This document shows, one piece after another, positions 24,544 through 36,970 of a stretch of DNA of 64,000 nucleotides. The translations under genes were made by a program, and so were the position numbers. Positions within the stretch are counted from its first letter, which is position 1; each line of letters opens with the position of its first letter. This DNA is from Siderastrea siderea (Eukaryota; Cnidaria; Anthozoa; Scleractinia; Rhizangiidae): NCBI GenBank assembly GCA_964030785.1, contig OZ034966.1, positions 3,601,701 to 3,665,700 on the forward strand. The letters run 5' to 3'. Below the pieces are notes generated by a model. It made no database searches and was not told the origin of the DNA. It worked only from the letters and a program-made list of their open reading frames with translations.

Positions 24544-26257
24544 CTAAAAGTGTCTTGGTCTAATCTTCATGCTAACCGTCTCCAGGGAGTAAAAATATCC
24601 CTTCCATATTTTCCAAGCACAGCCATGTGCGTACCAATTGGAGAAGCGGCCGGTGTATGGTCCGTGAAAGTACAAACCATTCAGGTTAGAGTCGTGACAT
24701 GCTCTGTACCACCAGGCTGCTCTGTGTTCTACTGCGCAATCTTTACCCCACACATCATTATCTCGGTCTTTGGTTGAGAAGGCCATGCCGTTACCTTTGG
24801 ACAGTGAATCCCCCGCTGTGCCTATTAAAACACAGAGTTTGCGTCATAATTAGCATGTTATTTCAGGAAAACTACTAGAGGCTAGTGTTTGCATCATCGT
24901 ATAGTCAGAGGAAAACAAGCCATTTTCAAGATGCCTTCATCGAAGTGAGGCCCGGTCTAAGACGACCCATGTAAAAATGATTTATTTGCCTTCCATTTGG
25001 GTAAAAAATAAAGAGAGAGCACTTGACGGGAAAAAGTAGCAGAAAAATTGATGAGGGGGGTGGTGGTGGTGGTGGTGGTGGGGGGGAGGGGTGAAAGGCT
25101 CCTGGGGGCGCAAATTTGTTCTTCACCTCGGGTAGGAAAAGCAGTTATTTTATGATGTCATCATAATGCGTCAAATTAAAAAGAGACTCAAGATTTTCAG
25201 TGGCTGCTTGTAACGTCCGAAACTTCAACCATGCAAATAGGTTATGACATATTATGTATTGTTAAGATACATACTGCCGCCAGTATATAGGTAGTAGCCC
25301 TCATCAACTACCTGTGTAGTTTCTTTCTTTCTCGGTATTTTTTATTTATTATTTATTTATTTGTCATTCACAGATATGTAGCTGCACTTTTAAGAAGCTG
25401 TGAATAAGTGGTCGTTATCATTATCATTGTCGTTGTCATCTTCATTATCATAATTATGATTATAGATTGTTACATGATTGACATCATCATAATCATCATC
25501 ATCGTCATCATTATTATTACTATTACCGTTACCTCCTTTTGATTAAACTCCAGAGGATAAAAGACAACAGGTTCTGGGCGCAAAATGCTTTTTAATTGGG
25601 AGCTTTGGCATTAGTGTTCAGCTCGAAGGCGTTTTGCTCTCTATTTTGGCCGCTAGCGGCAAGTCTTTTCATGCCCATCACTCAAGGAGTATCGGTTGTG
25701 TGTTATCACCGTTGTGGTTATCAGGACTCCCCTGCTACTTGACAATTACATTTAGAGCTAGTCTGACTTCGATGTAGCCTACATCTAACTACGCTTGCAA
25801 ATATCGGACATAGATCATGAAAGAAAGAGCCTAAACATCAAACGTCAGAGATGAATCACGCCTACCTGAATAATCTCCGAGTTTCCGTTTATAATTCTTG
25901 CTCGATTCTTGCTTTCATCTTCCACTGCAAAGTGATCGTAAACTGCGTAAGCGGTTGCCTGAGCAAAATCCTCCAAATCCACACGGAGCACATTGGAGGA
26001 CTGACTTGCCAAACGATGGATTTTATCCAAACCCAACCAAAACTCCCCGTCAACGCGTCCAAAGCCATTCTTATATTCTTTCCAGCCGAGGTAAAAATTG
26101 ACGGATCCATCCGTTCTCCTTTGAAAGACCGTCCACCCTCATCCGTCAGTGGTCTGATCGCAGTACACTTCAAACGCATTGCCGTTGTCTGGACGGATGG
26201 TGTACACGCCGCTTGAAGTAGTCCCGGACTTATAAACCTCTACGCAATCCTTTGGAA
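24544..26257 (-). pseudogene. fibrinogen-domain lectin pseudogene (copy A): two exons, disrupted, first exon missing
   Basis: This is the duplicate of the 38469-41221 gene. Exon 2' (26257-25866) and exon 3' (24821-24544) keep the splice sites and most of a fibrinogen C-terminal domain, including DRDNDVW and [13 protein letters not shown]. Two lesions break exon 2'. First, the conserved DGGGW reads DG-stop-GW, with TGA at about 26134. Second, an 11-bp insertion near 25900, partly a repeat of the adjacent GCAAGAAT, shifts the frame near the end of the exon and makes it 392 instead of 381 nt. No counterpart of exon 1 (signal peptide and coiled coil) is found upstream, where mobile elements have been inserted. 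Exon 3' is still open over its whole length. This copy is very probably non-functional. Confidence 0.85.
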
Positions 26258-26599
26258 CTATAGGTAAAGAAACATAGATTAGGAAAAGTACAATATTTAA
26301 TTCTTACAATAAAACCTCTTTTGTCGGGCCGCCGATACTGATACTCATTAACTTCTCTACCAACCTCACCCAAAAATTAAAATGTCCCCTCATAGCCTGC
26401 GGACGAATCAATGCAGATTAGTTACCGAGCAGGCTTTTTGGTGAAACTATTAAAGGGAAAAGAAGGACCCATCGCTTCCCTTTTTTCCTATTTTCTTAGA
26501 GGGCTTGCAAGCAAGGCCCAATTCCCTATCCCCTTTGTAGAATGTTTATTATTATTATTATTATTATTATTTTTTTTCAGTCATTAATAGAACTAACGA

Positions 26600-27270
26600 T
26601 AGTCTGCTTGCAGGCGGATTGTGGGTGTTTTTATCGCGAAAAACTCCGGAAAACGCAAAGTTCGCGATCGCCTGCGCCATCCTGGACGCGCGCAAACATC
26701 AGTCTGGGGCGAGTGACAAAGCGACGGGGAGGTGGCAGGGTGAGCGAGAGAAAAACCGCCTGCCTGAAAACCCGTCTCCTGTGAGTCGCCGCCCTGCCAC
26801 CATATCGCTTTGGGTGTCACTTGTCACGCATTCTATGTGGGACTGTGACAGGCCATCAATCATGTCCCAAGCGTGCAAATCAAAACAAACTCACGTGTAG
26901 TGCGCTTGTCAGATTTTTCATATCGGCGAAATAGTGAATAGGCTGGATATTTTAATACCGCTTTGAGTCTATTATTCCCAGTGTATTCTACATTCCACTT
27001 GTATCCTTTCGATTGCTCCGTGTTAACAATCTATTATACAACGCCCGTATTTTATAAACTGCAAACTGAAAGAAATTCTCAGCTCGAGATGTGGGCAAGT
27101 CTATAAATTACAACGCAATCGACCGTAGTTTTCAATTTGTTTGCAGTTGCGACGTGCTTTACCAAATTTCTTTGGCTTTAATGTCAGTAAAACATGAAAA
27201 TCAACTGCATGGCCGAGTTTTGCAATTCACGTGCAACACATATACCCATTAGTTCGATCGCCATAAACTT
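26600..27270. other. unit-A-specific stretch, no gene seen
   Basis: This stretch lies just beyond the last visible match to unit B. It contains a short TTA array near 26540-26570 and a GC-richer patch at 26620-26830. Overlapping open frames occur there on both strands, but none resembles a known domain. Confidence 0.4.
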
Positions 27271-27446
27271 AACAAATTGACGTCAGTTTTTTATGCATCT
27301 GTCCTCTTATTGATGATAAATTTCGTCATAACATTGTCAAAGTGTTGCAGATGCGGCTCGTGGATCTACAACAAACTTTGACAATGTTATGACGAAATTT
27401 ATCATCAATAATAGGACAGACGCATAAAAACTGTCGTCAATTTGTT
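27271..27446. mobile_element. small palindromic foldback MITE
   Basis: AACAAATTGACGTCAG at the left is mirrored by CTGTCGTCAATTTGTT at the right. The inner arms also pair (GATGATAAATTTCGTCATAA and its reverse complement), leaving a loop of about 35 bp. Arms are about 70 bp each with a few mismatches. It carries no coding sequence. Confidence 0.7.
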
Positions 27447-27927
27447 TTTTTACAATAACAAAAAGCCAAAACTGATTTTCAAACGAAGAAAAGAAATGCT
27501 AGAGTCAATGGAGAGGTCTGAATGGGGTTTAGTGTTTAGTGTTATTTTCCCAAACTTTTTAGTGTTTGCTGTTAAATTGGCCAATATTTTAATGTTTACT
27601 GTTTTCGGAGAAATACTGTTTAGTGTTTAGAAGGTCAGTTTCGTAAAAAAAAATCATAGTCTTTTAGCGTTGTAAATACTTATCTGCTCTGCTGAAATCG
27701 CTAATAAAATCACTCAATCGCCATGCTGCCCTAACTTTGAGCCTATGCTCAAAGGGCAGTTTAAAAGGGCAGTAGTCTCTTTTTTCTACCATGTGCATCA
27801 GTATTTTGGGGAAACCTGGAGACCAATAGCGTACCAAGAGCCTGCAATCCTTTGGTCAGAGTCGCGTGCGAACTGGGTCGACGAGGTTGGAACTCGAGGT
27901 CAAATCGGTCAAAAGCCAAAAAACAAC

Positions 27928-29217
27928 ATGGCGGCATCCGGTGTTGTTAAAGTTCTAGTGAACTTCTATAGAAGCGGAGCGGATTCTGCTGTCGAAAGGC
28001 ACAGAAGCAGGGTCACGTTTGACCTTGCAAAGCAATCCAGCGTGGCAGCCGTCAAGAAACATCTGACGGAATTTCTTGGGCTTTGGGAGATTCATTTAAA
28101 TTTGGCACTGGACATGAAGGAACTGCAATGGAACTGACGAAAACTGCACCTTCACGCACGTCCATGGTATATATTCCTTGCAGAATACTATTTTTGTTTC
28201 GGAACAATCAAATTAGTTTCGGGGCTTACTGGCACGGTGTCCTTCCTTCACAACCTCGGATGTCTCTACAACAGTTTTGGAATTGGTGCTCAAACGATAA
28301 ACGCAGTACAATTATCTCTTCAAGATGCTTTGACAAATGTTTCATCTGTGAATGAATATATTAAAAATACAGTTGCTTAAGTAAAACAGCTCTACAACAT
28401 GAAAGAAACGGCAGCAACAAATGGTCCTGATGGAACTGTCTCGAGGAAAACACAGGTTTCGTTGGTACTCCTCGAAAAAGGGATGAGACGACTACAAGAT
28501 AACGTGAAGAATATAAATGAGAAGTATCTTGGTGAGATTGATCTACGTACATTACTGACAACTTTAGTTGAGAACCTTCATGCAGTCTCTCACTTCAAAA
28601 ACGAGATTTTCACAGCTCTGCAGTATGCACAAGACTTTGGCACGATCTTGGCACGATCTTTGAAAAGGACAACAAAATGGGGCGCCAAATACTTTACACA
28701 CGAGAAATCGTACTATCCGGTTCCAAAATTCAGCATGGAGTTGGGAGATGTGAACGTGATGAAACCTCCTTCAGTTGGAAGCATAGATCCCCAGATCGAA
28801 ACAGCCATGAAGGAGTTGGTTGACAGATATCGCCCTGTAGGCCAAAGAACAGTGCGCAGTGAGACCACCAAAGGCAGAGCAGGAGCTCTGCCTCCAACAG
28901 TATATTCCAGTCAACCTTCTTGTACGAAGGTGATATTCCATGAGGATTCACAAGACTATTCAATGACTGAAAATCAAGACGAAATCGAGCAGAATATACC
29001 ACCAGTAGCAGATCACGATCATAACGTAACCGGAGTCACATTTGTGGACAATAGCGAAGTTACAGTTGTTGCTGTTTGTGAAATGACTGATCTACCTGTG
29101 CAAGAGGATGAATATGACACCGACTCAGAGAGCGATAGGGAGGATGATACCTCACCTGACATAACGGTCACCAGGTCTGGTCGAGCCATCCGCGCTCATT
29201 TTCGCCTTGATTTGTAA
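27928..29217 (+). pseudogene. decayed copy of an uncharacterised, probably mobile-element-linked protein
   Basis: Coding starts at ATGGCGGCATCC and runs in three reading frames. The N-terminal part (FYRSGADSAVERHRSR) shifts frame near 28080. The next part (SFKFGTGHEGTAMELTKTA, then ISFGAYW) shifts again near 28270, and a TAA interrupts it near 28380. The last 272 codons (28399-29217) are open: a helical region with VSLVLLEKGMRRLQDNVK and LRTLLTTLVENLHAVSHFKN, then an acidic, low-complexity tail ending TRSGRAIRAHF. That ending resembles the C-terminal tails of LTR-retroelement polyproteins. I recognise no enzymatic domain and cannot assign a function. Being absent from unit B, it arrived after the duplication or was lost from unit B. 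Confidence 0.6.
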
Positions 29218-29219
29218 GA

Positions 29220-30560
29220 ACATCGGGACGATCAGGTATGCACACATCCATGAGCTTTTGACCGGACATGAAGATGATTAAGGTGTTTCGATACAGTTTT
29301 TGGGGGACCATACCTATATAACTTTTCGAATCGGTTCTTAGACAGTCTTCTCCTTGTCAGATCAACGTGAAATTTGCAGTACTTGTTGATTTTGGATTGA
29401 ACTTTAGCGTGGTTTACATTTTGTAAAATTCGATATTTCCATGACAACGATAAACAAAAATCCTCGAAAACAGTAAAATTGAAATTTTGCACGATCCAGA
29501 TTTCGCTTCGAAAAGCAAATACCAGCATCTTAAACTGTGGTGTATGGCAAACAAAATATACAAGAACAAAAAAATTCTGTATGTTTGCTTTGAAGTAAAT
29601 CGCAAAAACATTTTTAACCTTAGTTTTTGCCTAATAATAGTAAACGCACCAAAAAATAATCAACGCTTTGATAAAATGGCTAGTAAATACTGTTAAAATG
29701 TGTCTTTTACTTACTATCTTACGCCTAGAAAAATTTGTTGAAACTGGTGTTCGCGATCTCGAGAACCACTTGTTTTTCTAAGATCGTTCGTGTAATAATT
29801 TTGTGGTAATTTTTTAATTTGAGCGCTTTTGCGAAAATGTTAAGAACGACTCGTTAGATTTTTTTAAAAACATTAAACATGCGTGCTTGACGATGTGACC
29901 AATTTTAGTTTTGAGTCTTATTAACATTGATTCACTGGAACACTTTTAGATTTAACGTTAAAGAGGATGTATGAACCGACGGAAAGGTTTGCGTTACATA
30001 TAAACAGTTGGCAAGTAAATGCTAATATATTCAAAGTAATGCGCAATGCATTCCTCCGTGATTTTTACTTTTCGTTGTAATCTACACTGCAACAAAGAAC
30101 AAAGAAACCAGATAAAAATCACGAAGCAATGAATAACGCATAAAGCACCTGTATCGATCCTTTAATTTATCAGATTAAGATAACTTTTTTAATACGCTTC
30201 GTAGTCAACAAATAAAAAATAAATTGGAATTAATTTTATTTTTCTCGAACTCTGAAAACTCAGGAACCAACGAAAACCGGTTTTAGCCACATACACACCT
30301 GAATGAAATTAACAAGTTCCGGAGAAGGTGTTTTCACGCATTTTTTATTACAAAGCAAGTGACAAATCTGTCATTGAAGTCATAAGAAACTACAACGGCG
30401 TTGTTACACAGTCGAGGGTCTTGAATTACTGTACATGATGAAAGTTCCTTCGTTTAGTTGCATTTTTCAAGCTCTTGCCGTAGCACATTAATATTTTGCT
30501 GTTCCTTTAAACCGTGGAGTACAGGGCACTTTTGTTCTGATACAGTAAGGGGAAGGAAAT
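29220..30560. other. no gene seen; contains a block shared with unit B
   Basis: This is AT-rich sequence with short open frames only. At 30131-30250 it matches 40441-40560, including the shared phrase CGCTTCGTAGTCAACAAATA. That shows the duplicated unit continues past the inserted material. Confidence 0.5.
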
Positions 30561-30565
30561 GCGGC

Positions 30566-30705
30566 TTTACCTCGGTGTAAGAACCTGTGAAACTCACGGA
30601 TGACGTAAAACAAAGGAAACAAAAACATTTTAAACAATACCGTACGGCAAAACAAAAGCTAACAAACAAAGAAAATCTTGTCAGGTTCTTACACCGAGGT
30701 AAACC
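30566..30705. mobile_element. palindromic MITE with terminal inverted repeats
   Basis: TTTACCTCGGTGTAAGAACC near 30568 is mirrored by GGTTCTTACACCGAGGTAAA ending near 30703. The element is about 137 bp and carries no coding sequence. Short open frames over it come from the palindrome. Confidence 0.6.
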
Positions 30706-31019
30706 CGGAAATGCAGTCAAGAGTCCACGCAAATTTCAGACACATGTATCAGTACAGTACTGGTTTTTGTTCTGCCGAAATTGGCTTGAATCCTTAAATT
30801 TTGGTTTTGTTTTAAATGCACGTTTTGTTAGTAAATAAAGATGGTTCACACATTAACAAGAGGGACATACCGTTGTTGTCTGCCTTCTTGGATCTTATAA
30901 AACAATACCACGGTAAAACAGGTGTGGTTTGATGCCACCTTCCATTTTTCGAACTCCCGATTTTTCGAACCAATTTCCATTTCCCTTGGAGGTTCGAAAA
31001 ATCGGAATTCCACTGTAAT

Positions 31020-34000
31020 TCACTATCAATTCAGACTGATGTAACCAGAAACTCATAAGGAGTTGACACGAGTAACTCGCGTTCAATGCTCGTGAATATT
31101 TATTTTTCAAACTACGTATAGCATATTTGGAAACCCCTCGCTCCAGTCTACGATGCTGCAGTTCATTTCGCTTCCGTTGAAAATTGAACTTACTTGCGAT
31201 ACAAACGCGCAGTTGATTCAAAACTCAATCACTAGTTACCATAAAAACCAAGAAAGAACGAGAAAAATAAAAACTGAACGAGAAAGGAAAAAAGAGAAAA
31301 TAATCGATCACATGACTCACAGGCTTACCATCCTCTGTTTGTGTGGTGGGCTGTGCATTTATAATGGCTGTGTCGGTTTATCAAATTAGCAAAACTAAAG
31401 CCGAAATTTAGGAGTTTTAAAACTGAGGAAAATGAAATAAAAACTCATAAAATTGCTGCCATGGTGTTTTTATTTGTGTTTCTGTGTTTATTTTGGCGAT
31501 TTAAGGCTCGCGAAAGCGATGTTTTCAAAATAACGGTCAGACTCGCTCAAAAGTAGAGAAAGAGAACAAGGCATGCAACTAGGTGACCCGCAAATTACAC
31601 TACCCAGTTGAACATTTCGCCAAAAAAGTCGTATTTGCCCAATTCACTCACACAAAAAAATCTTAGCCCTCGAAAGAATAGTCTTCGAACAAAATTTTGG
31701 CCAAATTTGAGTTAGATTCGATCGCGGATAGACCTTTGGAATCGAGCCTAGACTTTTGAATACGACCGTCAATTTGCTTTCTCCCTATGATCTGCAAGAA
31801 ATCCGAACTCAAAGGAATTCGAAGAATGCATTTTTCCGTTAAAATTTGAATTCGCGGGTGACAAATTGCCGTCCCTGGCCTCCCCACGCGAAACTTTTAG
31901 TCCGTGACAAAATCTTCTCTGTGGTCACCCAAGTGGCGAGTTTGACCGACAAAGGAACCCAGTTGAAAGACACGCGATTTTATAAATTCCCCCTGCACGT
32001 AGACTGAAGGTCGCCGGGTGCAAAAATTCAAAACAAAACAAAATGGAAGACGCGGACTCAGGCCAGCCTAAGGCCAAGAAGAAAAAGACCGAAAAGGGAA
32101 ATTAAAAACGGTGGTGGTATGTTGAATTGTTTTTTCTTCTTTATGATGTGTGTGTGTGCCATTTACCATTGCCAAACAACAGCAGCTACTACGATCATGC
32201 GTACTCGTTTCGTTACGTTTAACTGGCTTGCATTTTTCCGTTTTCATGAAAGGTTAACACAGAATTATGAGTTAAAATCCGGAGAAAAAATTTCCTCCGA
32301 TGAGATTTTGGAGGTTAAACTAACACTGAATTGAACATCATAAACCGAACATCAGCTTGAAACGCAGCTTCATTGATCAGCTCACCACAGCTCAGCCCAC
32401 AAAATTTGCTGACTATCGCGTTTTTTTTCCCGCGAACTGAAGGTATAGCAAGGAGACCTGTTGTCACACACTGTTCCATAGAAAACGGCAAAGTGACATT
32501 TAACTTAACATTTCTCGTACATTTTCTTTATTCTGAGTTACTGTAAACTAACATATTTGCCGTTCTATGCTAGGCAATGTTTCGTACATCTTGTCAGACT
32601 CGCAAATTTTGGCGGAACTTTTAAAATTGAGAGACAAGTTGGAAGAAAAATTGCTTTTTGTAACAGCGCCCTCAGGGACTTTGACCAAAACAGCAAAGGC
32701 GATTAATGAACATTGAATTAATTTTTTTTTTCAACGAAAACATTTGATCAAAACGAACTGCTGAAAAAGTAGGGGATCCATAACTCAACTTTTTGGATTT
32801 TGTCTGTGGCTAGGTTTAGGAAATAATACTGAAAGTAATCAATGGCATGGTAATGAATTGTTGAGTAGTTTATTCCCGTTCAATGTAGCAGAAGCTCGAA
32901 AATGTATTTTCATCGCACAGAATTCTTTACCCTGAAAAAATCAGTCTTCTTCCCCCACAAATGTAAGAATTCTAAGTACTTGAATTTTTCTGGTACCACC
33001 ACCGTTTTTCATTTCCCTTTTCGGTCTTTTTCTTCTGGACCTTAGGCTGGCCTGAGTCCGCGTCTTCCATTTTGTTTTGTTTTGAATTTTTGCGCCCAGC
33101 GACCCTCAGTCTACGCGCAGGGGAAATTTAAAAAATCGGGTGTCTTTCAACTGGGTTCCTTTGCCGGTCAAACTCGCCACTTGGGTGACCACAGAGAAGA
33201 TTTTGTCACGGACTAAAAGTTTCGCGTGGGGAGGCCAGGGACGGCAGTTTGTCGCTCGCGAATTCAAATTTTAACGGAAAAATGCATTCTTCGAATTCCT
33301 TTGAGTTCGGATTTCTTGCAGATCATAGGGAGAAAGCAAATTGACGGTCGTATTCAAAAGTCTAGGCTCGATTCTAAAGGTCTGTCCGCGATCGAATCTA
33401 ACTCAAATTTGGCCAAAATTTTGTTCGAAGACTATTCTTTCGAGGGCTAAGATTTTTTTGTGTGAGTGAATTGGGCAAATACGACTTTTTTGGCGAAATG
33501 TTCAACTGGGTAGTGTAATTTGCGGGTCACCTAGTTGCATGCCTTGTTCTCTTTCTCTACTTTTGAGCGAGTCTGACCGTTATTTTGAAAACATCGCTTT
33601 CGCGAGCCTTAAATCGTCAAAACAAACACAGAAACACAAATCAAAACACCATGGCAGCAATTTTATGAGTTTTTATTTCGTTTTCCTCAGTTTTAAAACT
33701 CCTAAATTTCAGCTTTAGTTTTGCTAATTTGATAAACCGACACAGCCATTATAAATGCACAGCCCACCACACAAACAGAGGATGGTAAGCCTGTGCATGA
33801 CTGAAAGAAAAAGGCGCCAAAACCGTGTTGCAGCATTTCTTTGCGAAGCTGAATGGATCAATGAAACTGCTCTGAAGCGAACATCCGAGAATAATTTTTT
33901 GAAAAGTCTTCCAAATATTGGCTCTAAAATGTAGTACAGGTTTGACGTTTCCTGAAAAATTGTTGTATTCACCGTCCAAAGTGGATTAAAGCTACAGTAT

Positions 34001-34760
34001 GATTTCAGCATTGAAGACGGAGAGTGGAAACGAACACAAAACGTAGTGGTTACAGGTTCAAAGGCCGCGGACGGAATGTGTCAAAACAACAATGAATCAA
34101 ACATTCAACTTATTTTGCATTACAATCTCTTTATTTGAACATTTAGAGCTGCTTGAACTCAGAGCTACATCAGCTGCAGGTAAAACGATGTTATTTTGTG
34201 TAGTAAGCTTATAAAGCCGAAAAAATGTCCTTTCTTATTCAGTTAATTATTTAGCTTGATTTTGGTAGCGAACAACAGAAAATGTGTGACATGTGACACT
34301 TAAATATTATTAAATTTTACTGTGTTAAATACTTTTGTATCATGTCTTGGTATTTTGGTGTCAAAATGTTTCCGTGTAAAACCTACCTTTTGTGAACATT
34401 TCTTGATAGTGCCACGGTGAAAGAAATCATAAACATAACGCTAGACTAGTTTTAACTGTTTGGTTTCGCAGTCTGATCTACTTCTAACCCCAGCGGTTTG
34501 TTCGATGTTGTTTCAATTACCAATTTTGTGGCCTGCTCGGTCTTCGAAACCAGTATTTCTTTTCGCTTTGTCGTTCCAACGTTTGAAAGCGTTGTCGGCT
34601 TGTTTAATTTCCCCCTGTTTGTCAGCCATTCTTTGAGAAAGTGGGCGAACTTGGTGTGAAATAACGCCACGTCGTTCACGAAATTGATTGGTCAGTTCTC
34701 TTTCCCCTCATATGCGAGTTACACGTTTCAAGTCCTTATGAGTTTCTGATGTAACTTAAT
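31020..34760. repeat. outer inverted repeat around the foldback element
   Basis: About 50 bp at 31027-31077 (containing GAAACTCATAAGGAGTT and GAGTAACTCGCG) is an imperfect reverse complement of 34708-34760 (containing GCGAGTTACACG and CTTATGAGTTTC). The foldback element may have inserted into an older element with these ends. Confidence 0.45.
31318..33795. mobile_element. 2.48-kb foldback element with 802-bp inverted arms and a 7-bp flanking direct repeat
   Basis: The left arm (31318-32119) and right arm (32994-33795) are reverse complements. They align without a gap where I compared them (paired coordinates sum to 65113) and show only scattered substitutions. The spacer is 874 bp and mostly AT-rich. 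The element begins CACAGGCTTACC and ends GGTAAGCCTGTG. CATGACT lies directly outside both ends (31311-31317 and 33796-33802), which fits a target-site duplication. Each arm carries an inward-facing short frame starting MEDADSGQPKAKKKK (20 codons, near 32043 on plus and mirrored on minus) and a mirrored 74-codon frame. No transposase is visible, so it is presumably non-autonomous. It lies in unit A and has no match in unit B. Confidence 0.85.
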
Positions 34761-34769
34761 TCTTATCTC

Positions 34770-35830
34770 TTTAATACAATGTTATTTCTTTTTGTTGAGT
34801 TGTCTGCTTTTGCAAAACTGTTACAACTTGCAGTCATGCAAATAAAGCTAATTGCTGTTGTTGTTGTTGTTGTCGTTGTTGCTGCGCGCGGTACGGCCGG
34901 TTTTGTCCGATGTAGGATTCAATGGGAAAAGGTATAACGTCACGTTTGTTTGCGCCTCCTTGATATCCCTAAAGAATAACGAAAAATAGGAAACATTGAG
35001 TAAAAACTCATTTTAGTGTGATGGAAATTCAGAGTGAAGTCATATCATGCAGTCCCGTCCTATCTTATTTAACAGAAACTCGGTACGTGAGTCGCTTTTT
35101 GATGAGCTGCCCAATGGTCATAAGCAACACTGGCACACGATCACTGTTTTCTGAAGCATTCATCACATTAGACTAGTACTTAAAGTTTTTGAGAAGACAC
35201 TGTAGCCACAGACCGCTACACGCCCAAAACTTGTCGTAGTAGTTGCAGGTGTCATAGTCTGTGTATCGATGTCATGATACTTTGTTTAGTTTAGTAGAGA
35301 AAGTTTCTTTGCTCTGCTTGTGTTTCTTATTCGTTTTTGCATTGAATAGGATGTGATTTAAGATATCGGTAAATAGGATAAAGAGATAATAAAAGCGCAA
35401 AAAGCTGCAAATTGAGGGAAAACGTAACCTTAAAGGTGTAACTTACAGTGGAGAGCAAACTTGGCATTGAGGTTCAAAAGCCGATGAAAAGTGGGTGTTG
35501 TTACAAGAGACAAGGAAGCCTGGGGAGTAAAATTCATCCCCTTGTTCCCCAGAGGAGGTTAGTGATTAAAGAATTTGCGAAAAATGTTTCGTCTGGTGCC
35601 CCTGATTTATACAAAAGCAGTGAGACAAACTGACCTTCAGTGGAAACAGATTTAGTTCGCTGAGTTTTTATTCATCTCATTTTGTTAAAAGCCAAATGCA
35701 GTTAAAATGAAATTAGTTGTGACTGGATATGTTGAATTTGTTGACAATACCGGGTGGTCTCAGTTTTACTGTAAATTATCGCCTGCAGTTTGGAAGGAAT
35801 AACTTCACACTTGACTCATGTCCCTCATAG
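34770..35830. other. no gene seen
   Basis: This holds a short GTT array near 34853-34880, a small block shared with unit B at 34920-34965 (ACGTCACGTTTGTTTGCGCC), then about 850 bp specific to unit A with no recognisable coding or repeat structure. Confidence 0.4.
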
Positions 35831-35834
35831 TTCG

Positions 35835-36640
35835 TCGGGGCTGAGAGGCTCAATTGGCATTGAGCAGACATACAGGGTCAGAGTGGGTTTTATTATATAG
35901 ATGAACTGGTCAACGATGAAAAGAGCATTCTGACAAAAAAGAGGATTTTAGTGTACACCCTTCCCAGGTATGGACAGGAACATATTGAATCCCCTTTCAG
36001 TTTTTGCACACTTTCAGGTCACCCTCTTGGTGAGTTTGATGAAGTGCATGGCCATATATTTCTAATCTTGGGGATTGTGACCATATGTCCTTCGTTTCCA
36101 AAATCCCTCCAAGTAGATTGTATTTTATGTGGTATTTCATATATGACCCAGAAGCTTTTTTTACTATTTGTGAGACGTTGTGAAGCCTTCTGATTATATC
36201 CGTTCTTGTTGGAACTCTTGTGAAGGCGTAGTTACGTAGCGGCGTGTCGGCGTGTCGGCGGTTAAAATATGTGGTATATCATGATCAGTTGAGAGCAGTC
36301 TATTCATCAGTTGCTGAAACTAGTATTCCGCTCTCTTTTGGACCATCCTTGTCCGGCTTGCCAAACTCCGTTTGTCCATTATAACACGTGTCCCCGTAAG
36401 ATTTCTGATATTTTTTTGCAAGGTTTCGATGATGTTTTTCGTTTCCATTTTCACGCCGTTTTTTTCCTTCCCAATTTTCTTCTTTGTAGAATTGCTGAGC
36501 CCTTTTCCTTTCTCTGGCCATGACCTTGCTTGTTCCCAGCAGTTTTTCTTCTGCTTCAGTTCGATTCGACGTACGTACCGGTTGTTGATGTCAGTTCTCT
36601 TTATGTTGTACTTGACTTTAATTTACCTGCGCAAATCCTC
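35835..36640 (-). pseudogene. degraded coding remnant, unit A copy
   Basis: On the minus strand, stretches of meaningful-looking protein survive. A lysine/glutamate-rich helical part (KKRRENGNEKHHRNLAKKYQ) lies at 36300-36521. Further along is a segment containing LLGGILETKDIWSQSPRLEI. The homologous region in unit B (41350-42160) preserves the second segment with few changes, but stops and shifts break both. I do not recognise the family. It could be an old exon set of a host gene or a mobile-element protein. Confidence 0.4.
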
Positions 36641-36667
36641 CTGAAAGATCCTCTAGGAAGGTGCCTC

Positions 36668-36970
36668 CTAATACAGATGTATTTTTGCAAAGGTTTTGAC
36701 TATGGGGAAAAAATAGATCTTAGCAAGGGTTATTGGAATCCAAAAAGAAAAATGTGGGTAACCAGGCATTTTTCAGAGATAATCAAGCAACCATATTTCT
36801 AAACAAGCATTAAAATACAAAGAATGTATGGCAATTTCTGTCCAAATGTAGGCTCACTTATCTCCGAAAAATGCGTGGTTACCCCCAATTTCTTTTTGGA
36901 TTCTGAGAGCCCTTGCTAAGATCTGCTTTTTCCACATAGTCACAAACCGCGCAAAAATATTGCTGTATTA
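36668..36970. mobile_element. 300-bp palindromic MITE, unit A only
   Basis: CCTAATACAGATGTATTTTTG at the left pairs with CAAAAATATTGCTGTATTAGG at the right. The inner arms pair over GATCTTAGCAAGGG, AATCCAAAAAGAAA and GCATTTTTC. Unit B shows no such sequence at the matching place (about 42150-42170), so it probably inserted after the duplication. Confidence 0.65.

Noticed and set aside
25851..26216. 121-codon plus-strand frame
   Set aside because: It lies antisense over the fibrinogen pseudogene exon; the minus strand carries the real homology.
28730..29002. 90-codon minus-strand frame
   Set aside because: Antisense shadow of the open 272-codon frame at 28399-29217.
31663..33450. Mirrored 74-codon frames at 31663-31887 (minus) and 33226-33450 (plus) as genes
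   Set aside because: They are the two arms of one inverted repeat; conservation follows from the palindrome and no domain is recognisable.
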